Virus record (IMG/VR): IMGVR_UViG_3300044833_000079 | Location: 1-30,170 of that record | DNA length: 30,170 nt | Source: a virus | Reading direction: 5' to 3' (one strand) | Part shown: piece after piece, positions 13,234 through 20,615 of the stretch | Layout: each line of letters begins with the position of its first letter | Numbering within the stretch: position 1 is the first letter of the stretch | Position numbers and translations under genes: made by a program | Notes under the pieces: generated by a model | What the model was told of the DNA's origin: nothing | Database searches by the model: none | The model's input: the letters and a program-made list of their open reading frames with translations, nothing else

Positions 13234-14584
13234 CGGTTCAGTCGTCTGGACACCGACGCCGCGCCAAGCGGAGTTCCTGGCCGCCCCCGAGGACGAGGTG
13301 CTTTATGGCGGTAGTGCTGGGGGCGGCAAGACGGATGCGCTGATCATCGACGCGCTGGGTGCGACGCATCGGGCGGTTGAACAGCCCGAGTATCGCGGCC
13401 TGATCCTGCGCCGGTCCTACCCCGAACTGAAAGAGGTGGTGGACAGGAGCAACGCGATCTATCCCCGCGTCTATGCCGGTGCAAGATATGTAGAGCCGGA
13501 ATGGAGATTCCCCAGCGGTGCTAGGCTGGAACTGGGGTTTCTCGACCGCGACGAGGATGTTTACCGGTATCAGAGCCGGCAATTTCAATACATTGCGTGG
13601 GAGGAACTGGCGCAGTGGAGGACGGACGTTGCCTACACCTATATGATGAGTCGGTTGAGGGCGCCTGAACGGCTCGCCATCCCCTGCTACGTCCGGTCCA
13701 CCTGCAACCCCGACGGCCCAGGCGCGCGATGGATCGCCGAACGCTGGGGCATTCAACCGGATGGCCGGTCATGCTCACGCACTATTCGCGCGGGTGAACG
13801 CACTTTCCGACTGCGGTTTATTGCGGCAAGGCTGGACGACAACCCGCACCTCAGCGGCACCGGCTACCGCGAGCAATTACTCAGGCTCCCCGAAAGTATT
13901 CGCAACGCGCTGCTTCACGGTCGGTGGGATGAGCCGGTCATCGAAGGCAGCATCTACGGTGACAGCCTTGCCGATGCCCGCCGCGACGGTCGCATCACCA
14001 GCGTGCCGGTCGAGCCCACCGTCCGCGTCGATACGTGGTGGGATCTTGGTGTGGCGGACAGCACGGCGATATGGTTCACCCAGGACGTCGGGCGTGAGTT
14101 GCGCGTGATTGATTACTATGAGGCATCGGGTGAGGGTCTACCGCATTACGCGGCAGTACTGGACAAGCGCGGCTATCTGTATGGCCGGCACACTGCACCG
14201 CACGACATCCAGGTGCGGGAGTTGGGCAGCGGACGGTCGCGCGTCGAGACCGCCAGCACGTTGGGCATTCGCTTCGAGACCGCACCATCGATCGGCCTGG
14301 AGGATGGCATCCATGCCACGCGCATGTTGTTCCCTCGGATGTGGTTCGATGCGGTGCGGTGCAAGGCCGGCATCGAGGGGCTCACGCACTACCGCCGCGA
14401 ATATAACCGCCGGCTCAACGAGTTCAAAGCCACGCCGGTCCATGACTGGTCGAGCCATCCGTCTGATGCCCTGCGCACCCTCGGTGTCTCGCACAAGGCC
14501 CGGCCGGTGCTGCCCAAGCCCTCGACCTATGCCATCCAAGTGGACGCTGATGCACCACCGTCACAAGCATGGCTTGGTGCATGA
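13226..14584 (+). CDS. terminase large subunit
   Basis: The 452-residue packaging motor has an ATPase with Walker A GGSAGGGKT (28-36) and Walker B region QYIAWEEL (121-128), then an RNase H-like nuclease with WWDLGVADSTAIW (Asp273) and a C-terminal HPSDALR motif holding a further acidic residue. RLDDNPHLSGTGYRE is a conserved linker element of this family. It cuts concatemers and pumps DNA into the prohead through the portal, which here is encoded some 13 kb downstream. Length is normal for the family. Confidence 0.95.
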   Translation: MPDGSVVWTPTPRQAEFLAAPEDEVLYGGSAGGGKTDALIIDALGATHRAVEQPEYRGLILRRSYPELKEVVDRSNAIYPRVYAGARYVEPEWRFPSGARLELGFLDRDEDVYRYQSRQFQYIAWEELAQWRTDVAYTYMMSRLRAPERLAIPCYVRSTCNPDGPGARWIAERWGIQPDGRSCSRTIRAGERTFRLRFIAARLDDNPHLSGTGYREQLLRLPESIRNALLHGRWDEPVIEGSIYGDSLADARRDGRITSVPVEPTVRVDTWWDLGVADSTAIWFTQDVGRELRVIDYYEASGEGLPHYAAVLDKRGYLYGRHTAPHDIQVRELGSGRSRVETASTLGIRFETAPSIGLEDGIHATRMLFPRMWFDAVRCKAGIEGLTHYRREYNRRLNEFKATPVHDWSSHPSDALRTLGVSHKARPVLPKPSTYAIQVDADAPPSQAWLGA

Positions 14585-14765
14585 GGTGACGGTGACGCGC
14601 CTCGACCTCGACCTCGGTGCACTGGCCTATGAGCCAGCCGACGCCACGCTGGCCAAGGCCCGCGCCGCCCTGGCCAGGACCGAACCGGCCAGGGGAAACG
14701 ATATCCCTTTGGCCGACGACCGGTGCCGGGGTCTGATCCCCACCCCCAGAATTCTCAAATTTTGA
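14550..14765 (+). CDS. doubtful small gene overlapping terminase end
   Basis: A 71-codon frame starts at ATG 14550 (MHHRHKHGLVHEVTVTRLDL) and ends at a TGA at 14763-14765. GTG codons at 14577 and 14586 are other possible starts. The stretch LDLDLGALAYEPADATLAKA reads like real protein, but no ribosome-binding site is convincing. It would fill the otherwise empty 14585-14801. Downstream bases 14730-14760 contain a weak GGGG/CCCC hairpin and an A/T-rich tract. Confidence 0.4.
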   Translation: MHHRHKHGLVHEVTVTRLDLDLGALAYEPADATLAKARAALARTEPARGNDIPLADDRCRGLIPTPRILKF

Positions 14766-14767
14766 AA

Positions 14768-14773
14768 TACAAT
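14768..14773 (+). promoter_or_regulatory. possible -10 element
   Basis: TACAAT lies in an A/T-rich stretch (14750-14800) before the gene at 14802, just after a weak hairpin. No clear -35 box is seen at the right spacing. It could start a transcript for the small-gene cluster that follows. Confidence 0.3.
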
Positions 14774-14801
14774 TACAGGTCTTGATGAAAGGTAAAGTCA
14801 C

Positions 14802-15221
14802 ATGGTGCCGGAAGGATTGGGTGGCCTCGACACGTTTGATGTTCTGGGTCGGTTAGTTTCTGTGGTTCGGTGTAAGCCGGGGTGGCGGTTTAGGCTGGTT
14901 GAGGAGGGTGGGGCGGTTCGGCTGGTGATTTCGGTTACTGGTCCTGATTCTCGGTCGCCTGGGGATATCACGGTGCGGCATTTCTTTCCTGTGCCGACGG
15001 CGACATACAACGAGAGGACTTGGCGTCGGTGGGTGTTTGAGCAGTGTCGGCGGTTAGAGAACCATGAGTTGGGGGAGTTCTTTATGGTCGGTGATGAACG
15101 GCCGTTTGCGCCTCTGCATGGTCCTGGTGAGGACCCATACGAGATACACGAATTCCGGCCTGAAGTTGACGCTTTCACAAAACAGGATGGATCGGTTGTG
15201 CCGCCTCCGTCGCGGCTTTGA
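14802..15221 (+). CDS. phage protein similar to actinophage family, unknown function
   Basis: The 139-residue product contains VVRCKPGWRFRLVEEGG, DITVRHFFPVPTATYNERTW and EQCRRLENHELGEFF...RPFAPLHGPGEDPY. I associate this 'FPVP.ATYNE.TWRRW' and 'PFAP.HGPG.DPY' pattern with small conserved proteins of mycobacteriophages and relatives. Codons here favour T and G in third position (GTT, GGT, TCT), unlike the C-rich neighbours, so recent transfer is plausible. AAAGG at 14788-14792 is 9 bases upstream. The role is unknown. Confidence 0.8.
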   Translation: MVPEGLGGLDTFDVLGRLVSVVRCKPGWRFRLVEEGGAVRLVISVTGPDSRSPGDITVRHFFPVPTATYNERTWRRWVFEQCRRLENHELGEFFMVGDERPFAPLHGPGEDPYEIHEFRPEVDAFTKQDGSVVPPPSRL

Positions 15222-15472
15222 TGACCGGTAAACGCGAGACCAGTTTGTATGAAGCTGAGCGTCTTCCGGATCGCGTGAAAGAGGCGATTAGGGGCCAGAA
15301 ACTATCCATTCGAGGGACATCGCTCCGGGTCGGTGTCCCGAAGACGGTACTGCACCGGGTGATGAACGGTGGTGTTCCGGATTTAGAGAGTTATTTGCGG
15401 ATAAAGGCTTGGTTGGCCGGTGAGGCGGCGTTGCTGGTTGCGCGGGCTAGGGCGCTTACGGAGGGAGAATGA
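15221..15472 (+). CDS. small helix-turn-helix protein
   Basis: The 83-residue product (MTGKRETSLYEAERLPDRVK...) contains IRGTSLRVGVPKTVLHRVMN followed by GGVPDLESYLRIKAWL, a compact HTH of Cro/C1 type with the recognition helix at PKTVLHRVM. The ATG overlaps the previous stop (TGATG); a TTG at 15218 is not needed. It shares the T-rich codon use of the gene before it, so the two were probably acquired together. It may regulate DNA in the donor phage. Confidence 0.8.
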   Translation: MTGKRETSLYEAERLPDRVKEAIRGQKLSIRGTSLRVGVPKTVLHRVMNGGVPDLESYLRIKAWLAGEAALLVARARALTEGE

Positions 15473-15473
15473 G

Positions 15474-15809
15474 ATGACCGATCCGACGGAGGTACACTGG
15501 ACTGAAGGCGTCTGCGGCGATGGCGCGGCGATCCTCTATGACGGCGCTCCGGTATCAATCGCGTGCGTGCTGGAGGCGCTTAACGATCGAGATCGGTTGC
15601 GGTCAACGCTGACCGTGGTCCGGAACGGCATCGAGAACGATCCGGGTAACCTGAACCTCGAAGCGATCGTTGATACCGTGTGGGTGAGCAGCATCGAGAC
15701 GATGGTCGATTTCATCGACGCGGCGTTGGCGCGGGCGGCGGCGCTTACGGATGGCGGCGGTGGTGTTTCCCTTCCGAATGTGGTTTTGACGAAAGGAAAA
15801 GGCACGTGA
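15474..15809 (+). CDS. small acidic phage protein, unknown function
   Basis: The 111-residue product starts MTDPTEVHWTEGVCGDGAAI; GGGAG sits upstream and the previous stop is one base away. A helical region (ACVLEALNDRDRLRSTLTVV) and an Ala-rich segment (FIDAALARAAALTDGGGG) are visible. The DNA encoding that segment resembles the end of the previous gene (GCGCGGGC...GGCGCTTACGGA near 15440 and 15738), a small local duplication. Confidence 0.75.
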   Translation: MTDPTEVHWTEGVCGDGAAILYDGAPVSIACVLEALNDRDRLRSTLTVVRNGIENDPGNLNLEAIVDTVWVSSIETMVDFIDAALARAAALTDGGGGVSLPNVVLTKGKGT

Positions 15810-16006
15810 CAGAGGCGACGGATGACGGCAGGGGCTGGGGGCACATTGAGTTTGGGGTTTGGCGGCCGTTACCGAAGGTGCCGATGCTGCTTGCCGGCCT
15901 TGGTCCACCTCCGTTCGACGTTGCCCTGCCGAGCGGCGAGGTGAGGCATGTTGTCCATGATCCGGTTGACGGGCGCCCCTCAACAACTGACGGAGAAGAC
16001 GCATGA
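15806..16006 (+). CDS. small phage protein, unknown function
   Basis: The start is GTG at 15806, overlapping the previous stop as GTGA, with AAAGGAAAAGG just upstream. The 66-residue product has FGVWRPLPKVPMLLAGLGPP and an acidic tail. The DNA has no other convincing frame here, and it overlaps the next gene by ATGA. Function unknown. Confidence 0.7.
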   Translation: MTEATDDGRGWGHIEFGVWRPLPKVPMLLAGLGPPPFDVALPSGEVRHVVHDPVDGRPSTTDGEDA

Positions 16007-16206
16007 CGGATGAGGTGTTGCGGACGTATCAGGTGACGGACACGATCGGCCGCATAAATCGGGTTGAGGGGACGCATTTTGATGTGGACCATCCAAACAA
16101 TCGGTTGTGGATTCACAAGGGGGATGAGATTGTTGCGGTCTACCAGCATTGGTCTAGCCTGATTGATCTGACCACGAGCGAGTGGAGTGCGACTGATGAC
16201 CGGTAA
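16003..16206 (+). CDS. small phage protein, unknown function
   Basis: The 67-residue product (MTDEVLRTYQVTDTIGRINR...) looks like a small beta-rich fold (THFDVDHPNNRLWIHKGDEI, VAVYQHWSSLIDL). ATGA overlap with the previous gene and an 11-base overlap with the next show tight coupling. No motif identifies it. Confidence 0.75.
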   Translation: MTDEVLRTYQVTDTIGRINRVEGTHFDVDHPNNRLWIHKGDEIVAVYQHWSSLIDLTTSEWSATDDR

Positions 16207-16387
16207 ATCCGATATCACGATCGACATGACCAGCGATGCAATGGAGGTCGTCCGCGTCCTGGGCTGGAAAACCCTGGCCGGCGCAGCTTTGCGCAAGCGG
16301 GATGCAATCGTGGCGACCAACCGCGCCGGCTTGGTCATGTTCGAGATGCCGATCGGTTGGTATGTGAAGGAGGTCGCCAATGTTTGA
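16196..16387 (+). CDS. small phage protein, unknown function
   Basis: From ATG at 16196 the product has 63 residues (MTGKSDITIDMTSDAMEVVR...); GGAG near 16183 supports this start. It reads VLGWKTLAGAALRKRDAIVA and ends EMPIGWYVKEVANV. It overlaps the Cys-pair gene that follows. Function unknown. Confidence 0.7.
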   Translation: MTGKSDITIDMTSDAMEVVRVLGWKTLAGAALRKRDAIVATNRAGLVMFEMPIGWYVKEVANV

Positions 16388-16634
16388 CCAAGTCACCGAA
16401 GACCAGCCGGCAGCCTTTGTGTGTCCGTTCTGTAGCGCGGTAAGCCACAATCCGAATGATGCCAGCCAGCGATACTGCGGCTGTTGTCATGTGTACGTTG
16501 ATGACGTGTTGGATACCTCGCCGGCGGTTCGCACGGCAATGGTGCGGTTCAATCTCCGTAAGGCCGAGGTGAGGCCGGAGCACACCGCAGCAGCTTTGCG
16601 GGCGGCTGAAATATGGGGGCATGGCTTACCGTGA
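16380..16634 (+). CDS. zinc-binding protein (CPFC...YCGCCH)
   Basis: The 84-residue product has FVCPFCSAVSHNPNDASQRY then YCGCCHVYVDD, a C-x2-C / C-x2-C zinc ribbon. 'VSHNPND...YCG.CH' is a recurring phage motif that I know from actinophages as well. AAGGAGG at 16367-16373 is the strongest ribosome-binding site in this block. A nucleic-acid or protein-binding adaptor is likely; no partner is shown. Confidence 0.8.
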   Translation: MFDQVTEDQPAAFVCPFCSAVSHNPNDASQRYCGCCHVYVDDVLDTSPAVRTAMVRFNLRKAEVRPEHTAAALRAAEIWGHGLP

Positions 16635-16680
16635 CAGGATCGGGCTGTGAGCGATAAACCACCATTGGAGGAGAACCGAG

Positions 16681-16881
16681 ATGAAGAAGCCATCGCTGCG
16701 GATGCCGGGGATGAAGACCGCCAAGCCGAAGGGGCTGAAGATGCCGGCGATGAAGACCGGTAAGATGCCTGGGATGAAGGGTGCCGGTAAGATGGCGAAG
16801 CCGGTGGCGGTGGAGCCCGAGGCGGAGCCGATGATGACCGGCGGTTCTGCACCGAAGAAGGACAAGGGCGGGCTGTTCTGA
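16681..16881 (+). CDS. Lys/Met/Pro/Gly-repeat basic protein
   Basis: The 66-residue product has five or more degenerate repeats of the form K-M-P-G/A-M-K (SLRMPGMKTAK, GLKMPAMKTGK, MPGMKGAGK), then an acidic PVAVEPEAEP and a KKDKGGLF tail. Matching 19-of-20-base DNA repeats lie at 16701-16720 and 16740-16759. GGAGGAGAA precedes the ATG. Such a chain is probably disordered; binding to DNA or RNA is a reasonable guess. The stop overlaps the next start (TGATG). Confidence 0.75.
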   Translation: MKKPSLRMPGMKTAKPKGLKMPAMKTGKMPGMKGAGKMAKPVAVEPEAEPMMTGGSAPKKDKGGLF

Positions 16882-17156
16882 TGGCCCCCGGCCGCAAACT
16901 GACAGTGACCCCTTCAATGCACCTGTCAGCGATGAAGGCTTCATACGCCCATCGGCCGGACGCGGATGCAATAGTCCATGACTTGGAGCGCGCATTCTAT
17001 CTCGGCCATGAGTTCGGTATCGACCGCGCGGCAGGCGTGGTGGATCAGTGCAACCGGGAAGGCCCTTACAACGGAGTCGGGGCGGCGTCACACATCCGCG
17101 CGTTAAATGTGGTTGAGGTCAAGCCAGTTGCTACGATCGACAAGGACTTTTTGTAG
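16881..17156 (+). CDS. small phage protein, unknown function
   Basis: The 91-residue product (MAPGRKLTVTPSMHLSAMKA...) is mainly helical (DADAIVHDLERAFYLGHEFG, RAAGVVDQCNREG) and lacks membrane segments. It is coupled to the basic repeat protein before it by a one-base overlap. Family not recognised. Confidence 0.75.
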   Translation: MAPGRKLTVTPSMHLSAMKASYAHRPDADAIVHDLERAFYLGHEFGIDRAAGVVDQCNREGPYNGVGAASHIRALNVVEVKPVATIDKDFL

Positions 17157-17173
17157 CTTAAACGGAGATGATG

Positions 17174-17419
17174 ATGAGCGAACACACCGGACTGCCCGTC
17201 GCAGGCTATCTCCCGCAATCGACCGAAAAGGTCGAACTAGTCAACACGAACAAGCGGATGGAGGAGCACTGCCTGCGGGCGCTGGACCATCTGGCAACGC
17301 TTCCCAATACCGACAAGCGATGGCTGGCGATCGGCCGCACTGGGATTGAACAGGCTTGGATGGCGGTCAATCGCTCGATTTTCCGACCCGCGCGCATCCC
17401 ATTGGCCGGCGATCCGTAA
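17174..17419 (+). CDS. Acb2/Tad1-like protein (candidate anti-CBASS/Thoeris sponge)
   Basis: From ATG at 17174 (GGAG at 17164-17167, spacing 6) the product has 81 residues. It reads GYLPQSTEKVELVNTNKRME, EHCLRALDHLATLP, then DKRWLAIGRTGIEQAWMAVN and RSIFRPARI. The order 'GY..L...E..L.N..K', a helix, and 'RW.AIG.T.IQ..FMA..RAI..P' is what I remember of the small helical Acb2/Tad1 family. Those proteins form hexamers that bind cyclic oligonucleotides and block CBASS and Thoeris signalling. Here the Q of 'IQ' is E and Phe is Trp. The call is by memory of the pattern, so moderate. Confidence 0.65.
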   Translation: MSEHTGLPVAGYLPQSTEKVELVNTNKRMEEHCLRALDHLATLPNTDKRWLAIGRTGIEQAWMAVNRSIFRPARIPLAGDP

Positions 17420-17439
17420 TGACCGAAGGAGAAGTGCAA

Positions 17440-17697
17440 ATGGTAGACGAACCGGACGGGATGTTGGCCTATCAATTGGCGATCATGTCGCCAAACCGCA
17501 ACGACCCAAACTGGCCACTGCCGTCATTCGACGCACGCGATTGGGCCAAGTCATTCGTAGAAACCGCAGCGAAGAATGGTCATCCTGGCATCGATGAAGG
17601 ATGGGCGCTGAGTTGGTTCGCGAGCGCTTTGATGCGCGGCTATGATGAGGCGATCATGCGACGCATGAAGCCCATGAACCCGGTAGTGAGGAACTGA
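17440..17697 (+). CDS. small phage protein, unknown function
   Basis: From ATG at 17440 the product has 85 residues (MVDEPDGMLAYQLAIMSPNR...); GGAG at 17428-17431 lies 8 bases upstream. An in-frame ATG at 17419 overlaps the previous stop (TAATG) and would add seven residues. DWAKSFVETAAKNGHPGIDE and GWALSWFASALMRGYDEA look helical. It follows the Acb2-like gene closely and may act with it; no motif shows a function. Confidence 0.75.
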   Translation: MVDEPDGMLAYQLAIMSPNRNDPNWPLPSFDARDWAKSFVETAAKNGHPGIDEGWALSWFASALMRGYDEAIMRRMKPMNPVVRN

Positions 17698-17701
17698 CAC
17701 C

Positions 17702-17851
17702 ATGAAAAAGCCAACGAAGACCGCCACCAAGGAGAAGGCGCAGGGCCGGATCAAGGGGACGGGCGTCAACAAGCCGGTCCACCGCGAGACGGTGCCGCAG
17801 GTCAAGGCTGGCACGACCTATGGGCGGCCGACGCAGACACAGAAGCTGTAA
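17702..17851 (+). CDS. small basic protein
   Basis: The 49-residue product (MKKPTKTATKEKAQGRIKGT...) is Lys/Thr/Gln-rich and ends YGRPTQTQKL. GAGGA sits before the ATG. It resembles the basic repeat protein at 16681 in opening (MKKP) and composition. Probably disordered; a nucleic-acid-binding role is a guess. Confidence 0.65.
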   Translation: MKKPTKTATKEKAQGRIKGTGVNKPVHRETVPQVKAGTTYGRPTQTQKL

Positions 17852-17862
17852 TTGAGGATGGC

Positions 17863-18171
17863 ATGACAGCACTTGAAGACATCGCGGCTGAACGGCAGCG
17901 GCAGGTCGATGCCGAAGGCTGGACGACGGAGCACGACGATAACCACGTTTCCGGAGAGATGGCATGTGCTGCGCTCTGTTATGTTCAGAACGCCCAAAGT
18001 CGCAACGGTAAGCCTGCATCCCCGCTTCGAGGCATTCCGGGTTTCTGGCCATGGGATGATCAGTGGTGGAAGCCAACAACACCACGCCGCGATCTGGTCA
18101 AAGCCGCTGCGCTGATCGTCGCTGAAATCGAACGCTTGGACCGGTCTGCCGAATTGCGCGATGCGACCTGA
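17863..18171 (+). CDS. conserved phage protein (ERQRQ...EGWT..HDD family)
   Basis: The 102-residue product begins MTALEDIAAERQRQVDAEGW and continues TTEHDDNHVSGEMACAALCY, FWPWDDQWWKPTTPRRDLVK, AAALIVAEIERLDR. This is a widespread phage and bacterial family. Its acidic HDD and Trp/Arg-rich WKP..RRDLVKA blocks recall MazG-like helical nucleotide pyrophosphohydrolases, but I cannot confirm activity. GAGGA sits upstream, after the stop of the basic gene. Confidence 0.85.
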   Translation: MTALEDIAAERQRQVDAEGWTTEHDDNHVSGEMACAALCYVQNAQSRNGKPASPLRGIPGFWPWDDQWWKPTTPRRDLVKAAALIVAEIERLDRSAELRDAT

Positions 18172-18454
18172 GCCGTGCAATAGCTGGTGCGTCTACGATT
18201 TGTCGCGGGGCGGGGCGTGCGTCTACTGCGGTTGGACACGGGAGAAACAAAACCAGATGGCCGAAATTCCGCGCTTTTACGACATCGATAAGGACGAATT
18301 CCGGCCGATCACCAAGGCCGACGTCGATATCCTGATGGAGACGGCGCAAGCCTACGGCAAGCTGAGGACCGCGATGCTGACGGTTCACGACCAGCTTATG
18401 GCCGAGGTCAAGGCGATCCGGGCGGAGCACAGCCGGAACGCACCGCCGACATGA
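18161..18454 (+). CDS. small Cys-pair protein
   Basis: The 97-residue product starts MRPEPCNSWCVYDLSRGGAC and has VYCGWTREKQ, so C-x3-C and C-x2-C could bind zinc. A helical second half (ADVDILMETAQAYGKLRTAM...MAEVKAIRAEH) follows. It overlaps the previous gene by 11 bases. It is the last rightward gene before the convergent leftward block and overlaps an opposite small frame at its 3' end. Confidence 0.75.
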   Translation: MRPEPCNSWCVYDLSRGGACVYCGWTREKQNQMAEIPRFYDIDKDEFRPITKADVDILMETAQAYGKLRTAMLTVHDQLMAEVKAIRAEHSRNAPPT

Positions 18455-18614
18455 ACCAGATTGGGGGCCGCCAATAGGACGCTGCACCGTCGCACGCAGC
18501 GCAATGCTCCACCTCTGTAACCGTCACTGCCCCAATCCAACGCGGAAGCCCGGTGACGGCATCGGTAAACCTGCGCGGCTTAATAATTTCCAGGTAAGGT
18601 GGAGCGTGCGACAT
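18408..18614 (-). CDS. small possible gene downstream of GH5-esterase
   Basis: The 68-residue frame (MSHAPPYLEIIKPRRFTDAV...) contains WIGAVTVTEVEHCAACDGAA, with a C-x2-C pair. It begins 15 bases after the stop of the large enzyme and overlaps the end of the rightward gene at 18161 by 47 bases. The ribosome-binding site is poor (AGG only 2 bases from ATG). The composition looks like real protein, but the evidence is thin. If it is not a gene, 18455-18629 holds nothing else visible. Confidence 0.4.
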   Translation of the reverse strand: MSHAPPYLEIIKPRRFTDAVTGLPRWIGAVTVTEVEHCAACDGAASYWRPPIWFMSAVRSGCAPPGSP

Positions 18615-18629
18615 AACCTGGAAGACGGG

Positions 18630-20615
18630 TTAAGGCGTCAGCCCGGCCAGATATGCCTTAGCCTTGGTCAGTTCTGACTGCGCGGTATCGATGTGCGCGC
18701 TGGCGGTGAGGTAGGTGGCGCTAGGTGGCATCACGACCGGGGCGGCGGCGGTGGCCCACACGTCGGTTGGCTGCGCCTTCGTCCACCAGCCGCCGGCCTT
18801 GTTCTGCTGGTACACTAGGCTGGCGTTGTAGGTGATCAGCACGACGTTGGCTGTCATCGTGTCGGCGGCGCCACCGACCGCGCACTGTCCGCCCGAGGTC
18901 AGCGTCCAGGATGCGCCGGTGGCATCGATGATCGCGGGGTCGGTCGATTTCGTGATGTTGGTGCCGTTTGCTGAGGCTGCTGCCACGGGCGTTGCTCCTT
19001 TGAGGGTTTGCTGAAATAGCCAGTTCCACGAGGTCGCCTGTGGGTAGTACGTGTCCCACACGTCGTGGCCGAGTGAACCGTCTTCGGTGTATTTCATCAC
19101 GCCGCCGATCGCCTTCATCTGCGCCGCCATCGCCCGGTCCCAGGCGAGCGGGACGGAGGTGTCCTGCCCGCCGTGGATCGCCCAGATCGGCTTGGACTTC
19201 AGCGCGGCGCATGTGGTGTTGACGTCACGCGCGTAGCTCGCCCCGGCCAGCGGCATTGCTGCGGCGAACAGCGTCGGCTTGAACGCGATCATCTCCCACG
19301 TTCCGATGCCGCCCAGGCTGTTGCCGGTCACGTAAACCCGCGCCGGATCGTATTTATGCGACGCCAGCACCGAGGCCAGCACCGCCAGCGCCATGTCGCG
19401 CCCCGCCGTGATGGAGGGGCTCACGCCACCGAAATTGACGGTGTTGCCCGTCATATCCGCACTCTGATCGAGCAGCGGGGCGACGACGATCGCCGGATGC
19501 GCCTTGAACGCCGCGCTGGTGAACCACGGGTTGATCTCAGTCATCAGGCCGCTGACCGCCCCGCCGGTGCCCATGTCGAGTTGGTGCAGGTAGAACACGA
19601 CGGGATAGGCCGTCGCGGCGTTGTAGTTGTCCGGCAACAGTATCTTGAAAGCCATGCCGCCGACGTTGCCATCCTGCCATGTCGCCACTGTGGAGCCTCC
19701 TGTTGCCGGTGCCGCTGGAAGACTGGCAACAACCGCAAGGGCGGCGGCGTTCGCCACCACACCCCAGGCGGTCAGCTTGCCGCCCTGTTGCAAAGCGTTG
19801 GCTTGGTCAGCGTCCCAATGCCAGCCCGCGAAGCCCTGCGTATGGCCCTGGGTCCACGCCCAGGTGGTGACCGCGTATTCGACCTCGGCGGCGTTGGCGT
19901 CGTCCACCACCGAGGCGGTAGAGGGGCCGGTTTCGCCGTTGATGACCGGCACCACGCCGTCCGCGCTGGTGATCGCCTGTGCGGCCAGAATGCCGGTACC
20001 GCTTGCCACGGAGCCCAGCAGGGCCGCGTTGACGGTCGCCTGATCGGTGGAATTAACCACCCAACCGTAGAAATGCAGATCCCAGATAATCCCGCGCATC
20101 AACTTGTATGTGGCGGGAGTAAGCGTCGGCGCCCCGACCCCGCCGGGATTGCCTCCCCCGACACCGCACATCAGCATGATCGGGTTATTATTGCCGGTGC
20201 CACGGATCGCGGCATAGGTCGCGGCGTGTTGGGCCGACAGGTCGCCGCCCTGCGGCTCGTTCATAGAGCCCAGCCATAGAAGGGGCTTGCCAATGGCATA
20301 GGCGGCCCAGGTCTTATACCACGCGGACTCTGTCGCGAGGTCCGTCCCCGAAAGCGCATTGATGAGGGGCCAGGGGTGATGCTCGACCTCGCACACCACC
20401 CCGGCATTCATCAGGTCCGTCAGCAGCGGTTCCCACTGTGCCGGCTGATCGTAGTTACCTAGCGGCACACGCACGAACCGGGTGTGCGGAAACAGCGCCA
20501 GGATCGTGGCGGCGGGCACGCTGTTGTCGATGTTCAGCCCGGCGGCGAGAAACCGGGCACCGCTGGGGTCGTAGATTTTGCCGTCCGAGACGGTGTAGAC
20601 GCCGTTTGCGCTCAT
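18630..20615 (-). CDS. GH5-type glycosidase fused to alpha/beta-hydrolase esterase
   Basis: From ATG at 20615 (GGAGA 8 bases upstream) the product has 661 residues. Residues 1-295 resemble a GH5 barrel: IYDPSGARFLAAGLNI, FVRVPLG, SMNEPQ with acid/base Glu120, WDLHFYGW, and VINGETG with nucleophile Glu228. Residues 320-540 are an alpha/beta-hydrolase: YPVVFYLHQ, GNSLGG with Ser433, HGGQDTSVPL with Asp485 and GSLGHDVWD with His517, as in PHB-depolymerase/feruloyl-esterase enzymes. The C-terminal GASWTLTSGGQCAVGGAADT with VYQQNKAGGWWTKAQPTDVW looks like a substrate-binding or tail-associated module. No signal peptide. It likely degrades and deacylates host polysaccharide, possibly cellulose-like. 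Confidence 0.85.
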   Translation of the reverse strand: MSANGVYTVSDGKIYDPSGARFLAAGLNIDNSVPAATILALFPHTRFVRVPLGNYDQPAQWEPLLTDLMNAGVVCEVEHHPWPLINALSGTDLATESAWYKTWAAYAIGKPLLWLGSMNEPQGGDLSAQHAATYAAIRGTGNNNPIMLMCGVGGGNPGGVGAPTLTPATYKLMRGIIWDLHFYGWVVNSTDQATVNAALLGSVASGTGILAAQAITSADGVVPVINGETGPSTASVVDDANAAEVEYAVTTWAWTQGHTQGFAGWHWDADQANALQQGGKLTAWGVVANAAALAVVASLPAAPATGGSTVATWQDGNVGGMAFKILLPDNYNAATAYPVVFYLHQLDMGTGGAVSGLMTEINPWFTSAAFKAHPAIVVAPLLDQSADMTGNTVNFGGVSPSITAGRDMALAVLASVLASHKYDPARVYVTGNSLGGIGTWEMIAFKPTLFAAAMPLAGASYARDVNTTCAALKSKPIWAIHGGQDTSVPLAWDRAMAAQMKAIGGVMKYTEDGSLGHDVWDTYYPQATSWNWLFQQTLKGATPVAAASANGTNITKSTDPAIIDATGASWTLTSGGQCAVGGAADTMTANVVLITYNASLVYQQNKAGGWWTKAQPTDVWATAAAPVVMPPSATYLTASAHIDTAQSELTKAKAYLAGLTP

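Noticed and set aside
16647-16763. GTG-started acidic 38-codon frame (MSDKPPLEENRDEEAIAADA...) overlapping the basic repeat gene
   Set aside because: Its acidic repeats are the frame-shifted image of the ATGAAG-rich repeats; the basic frame has the better start site and full coupling to its neighbour.
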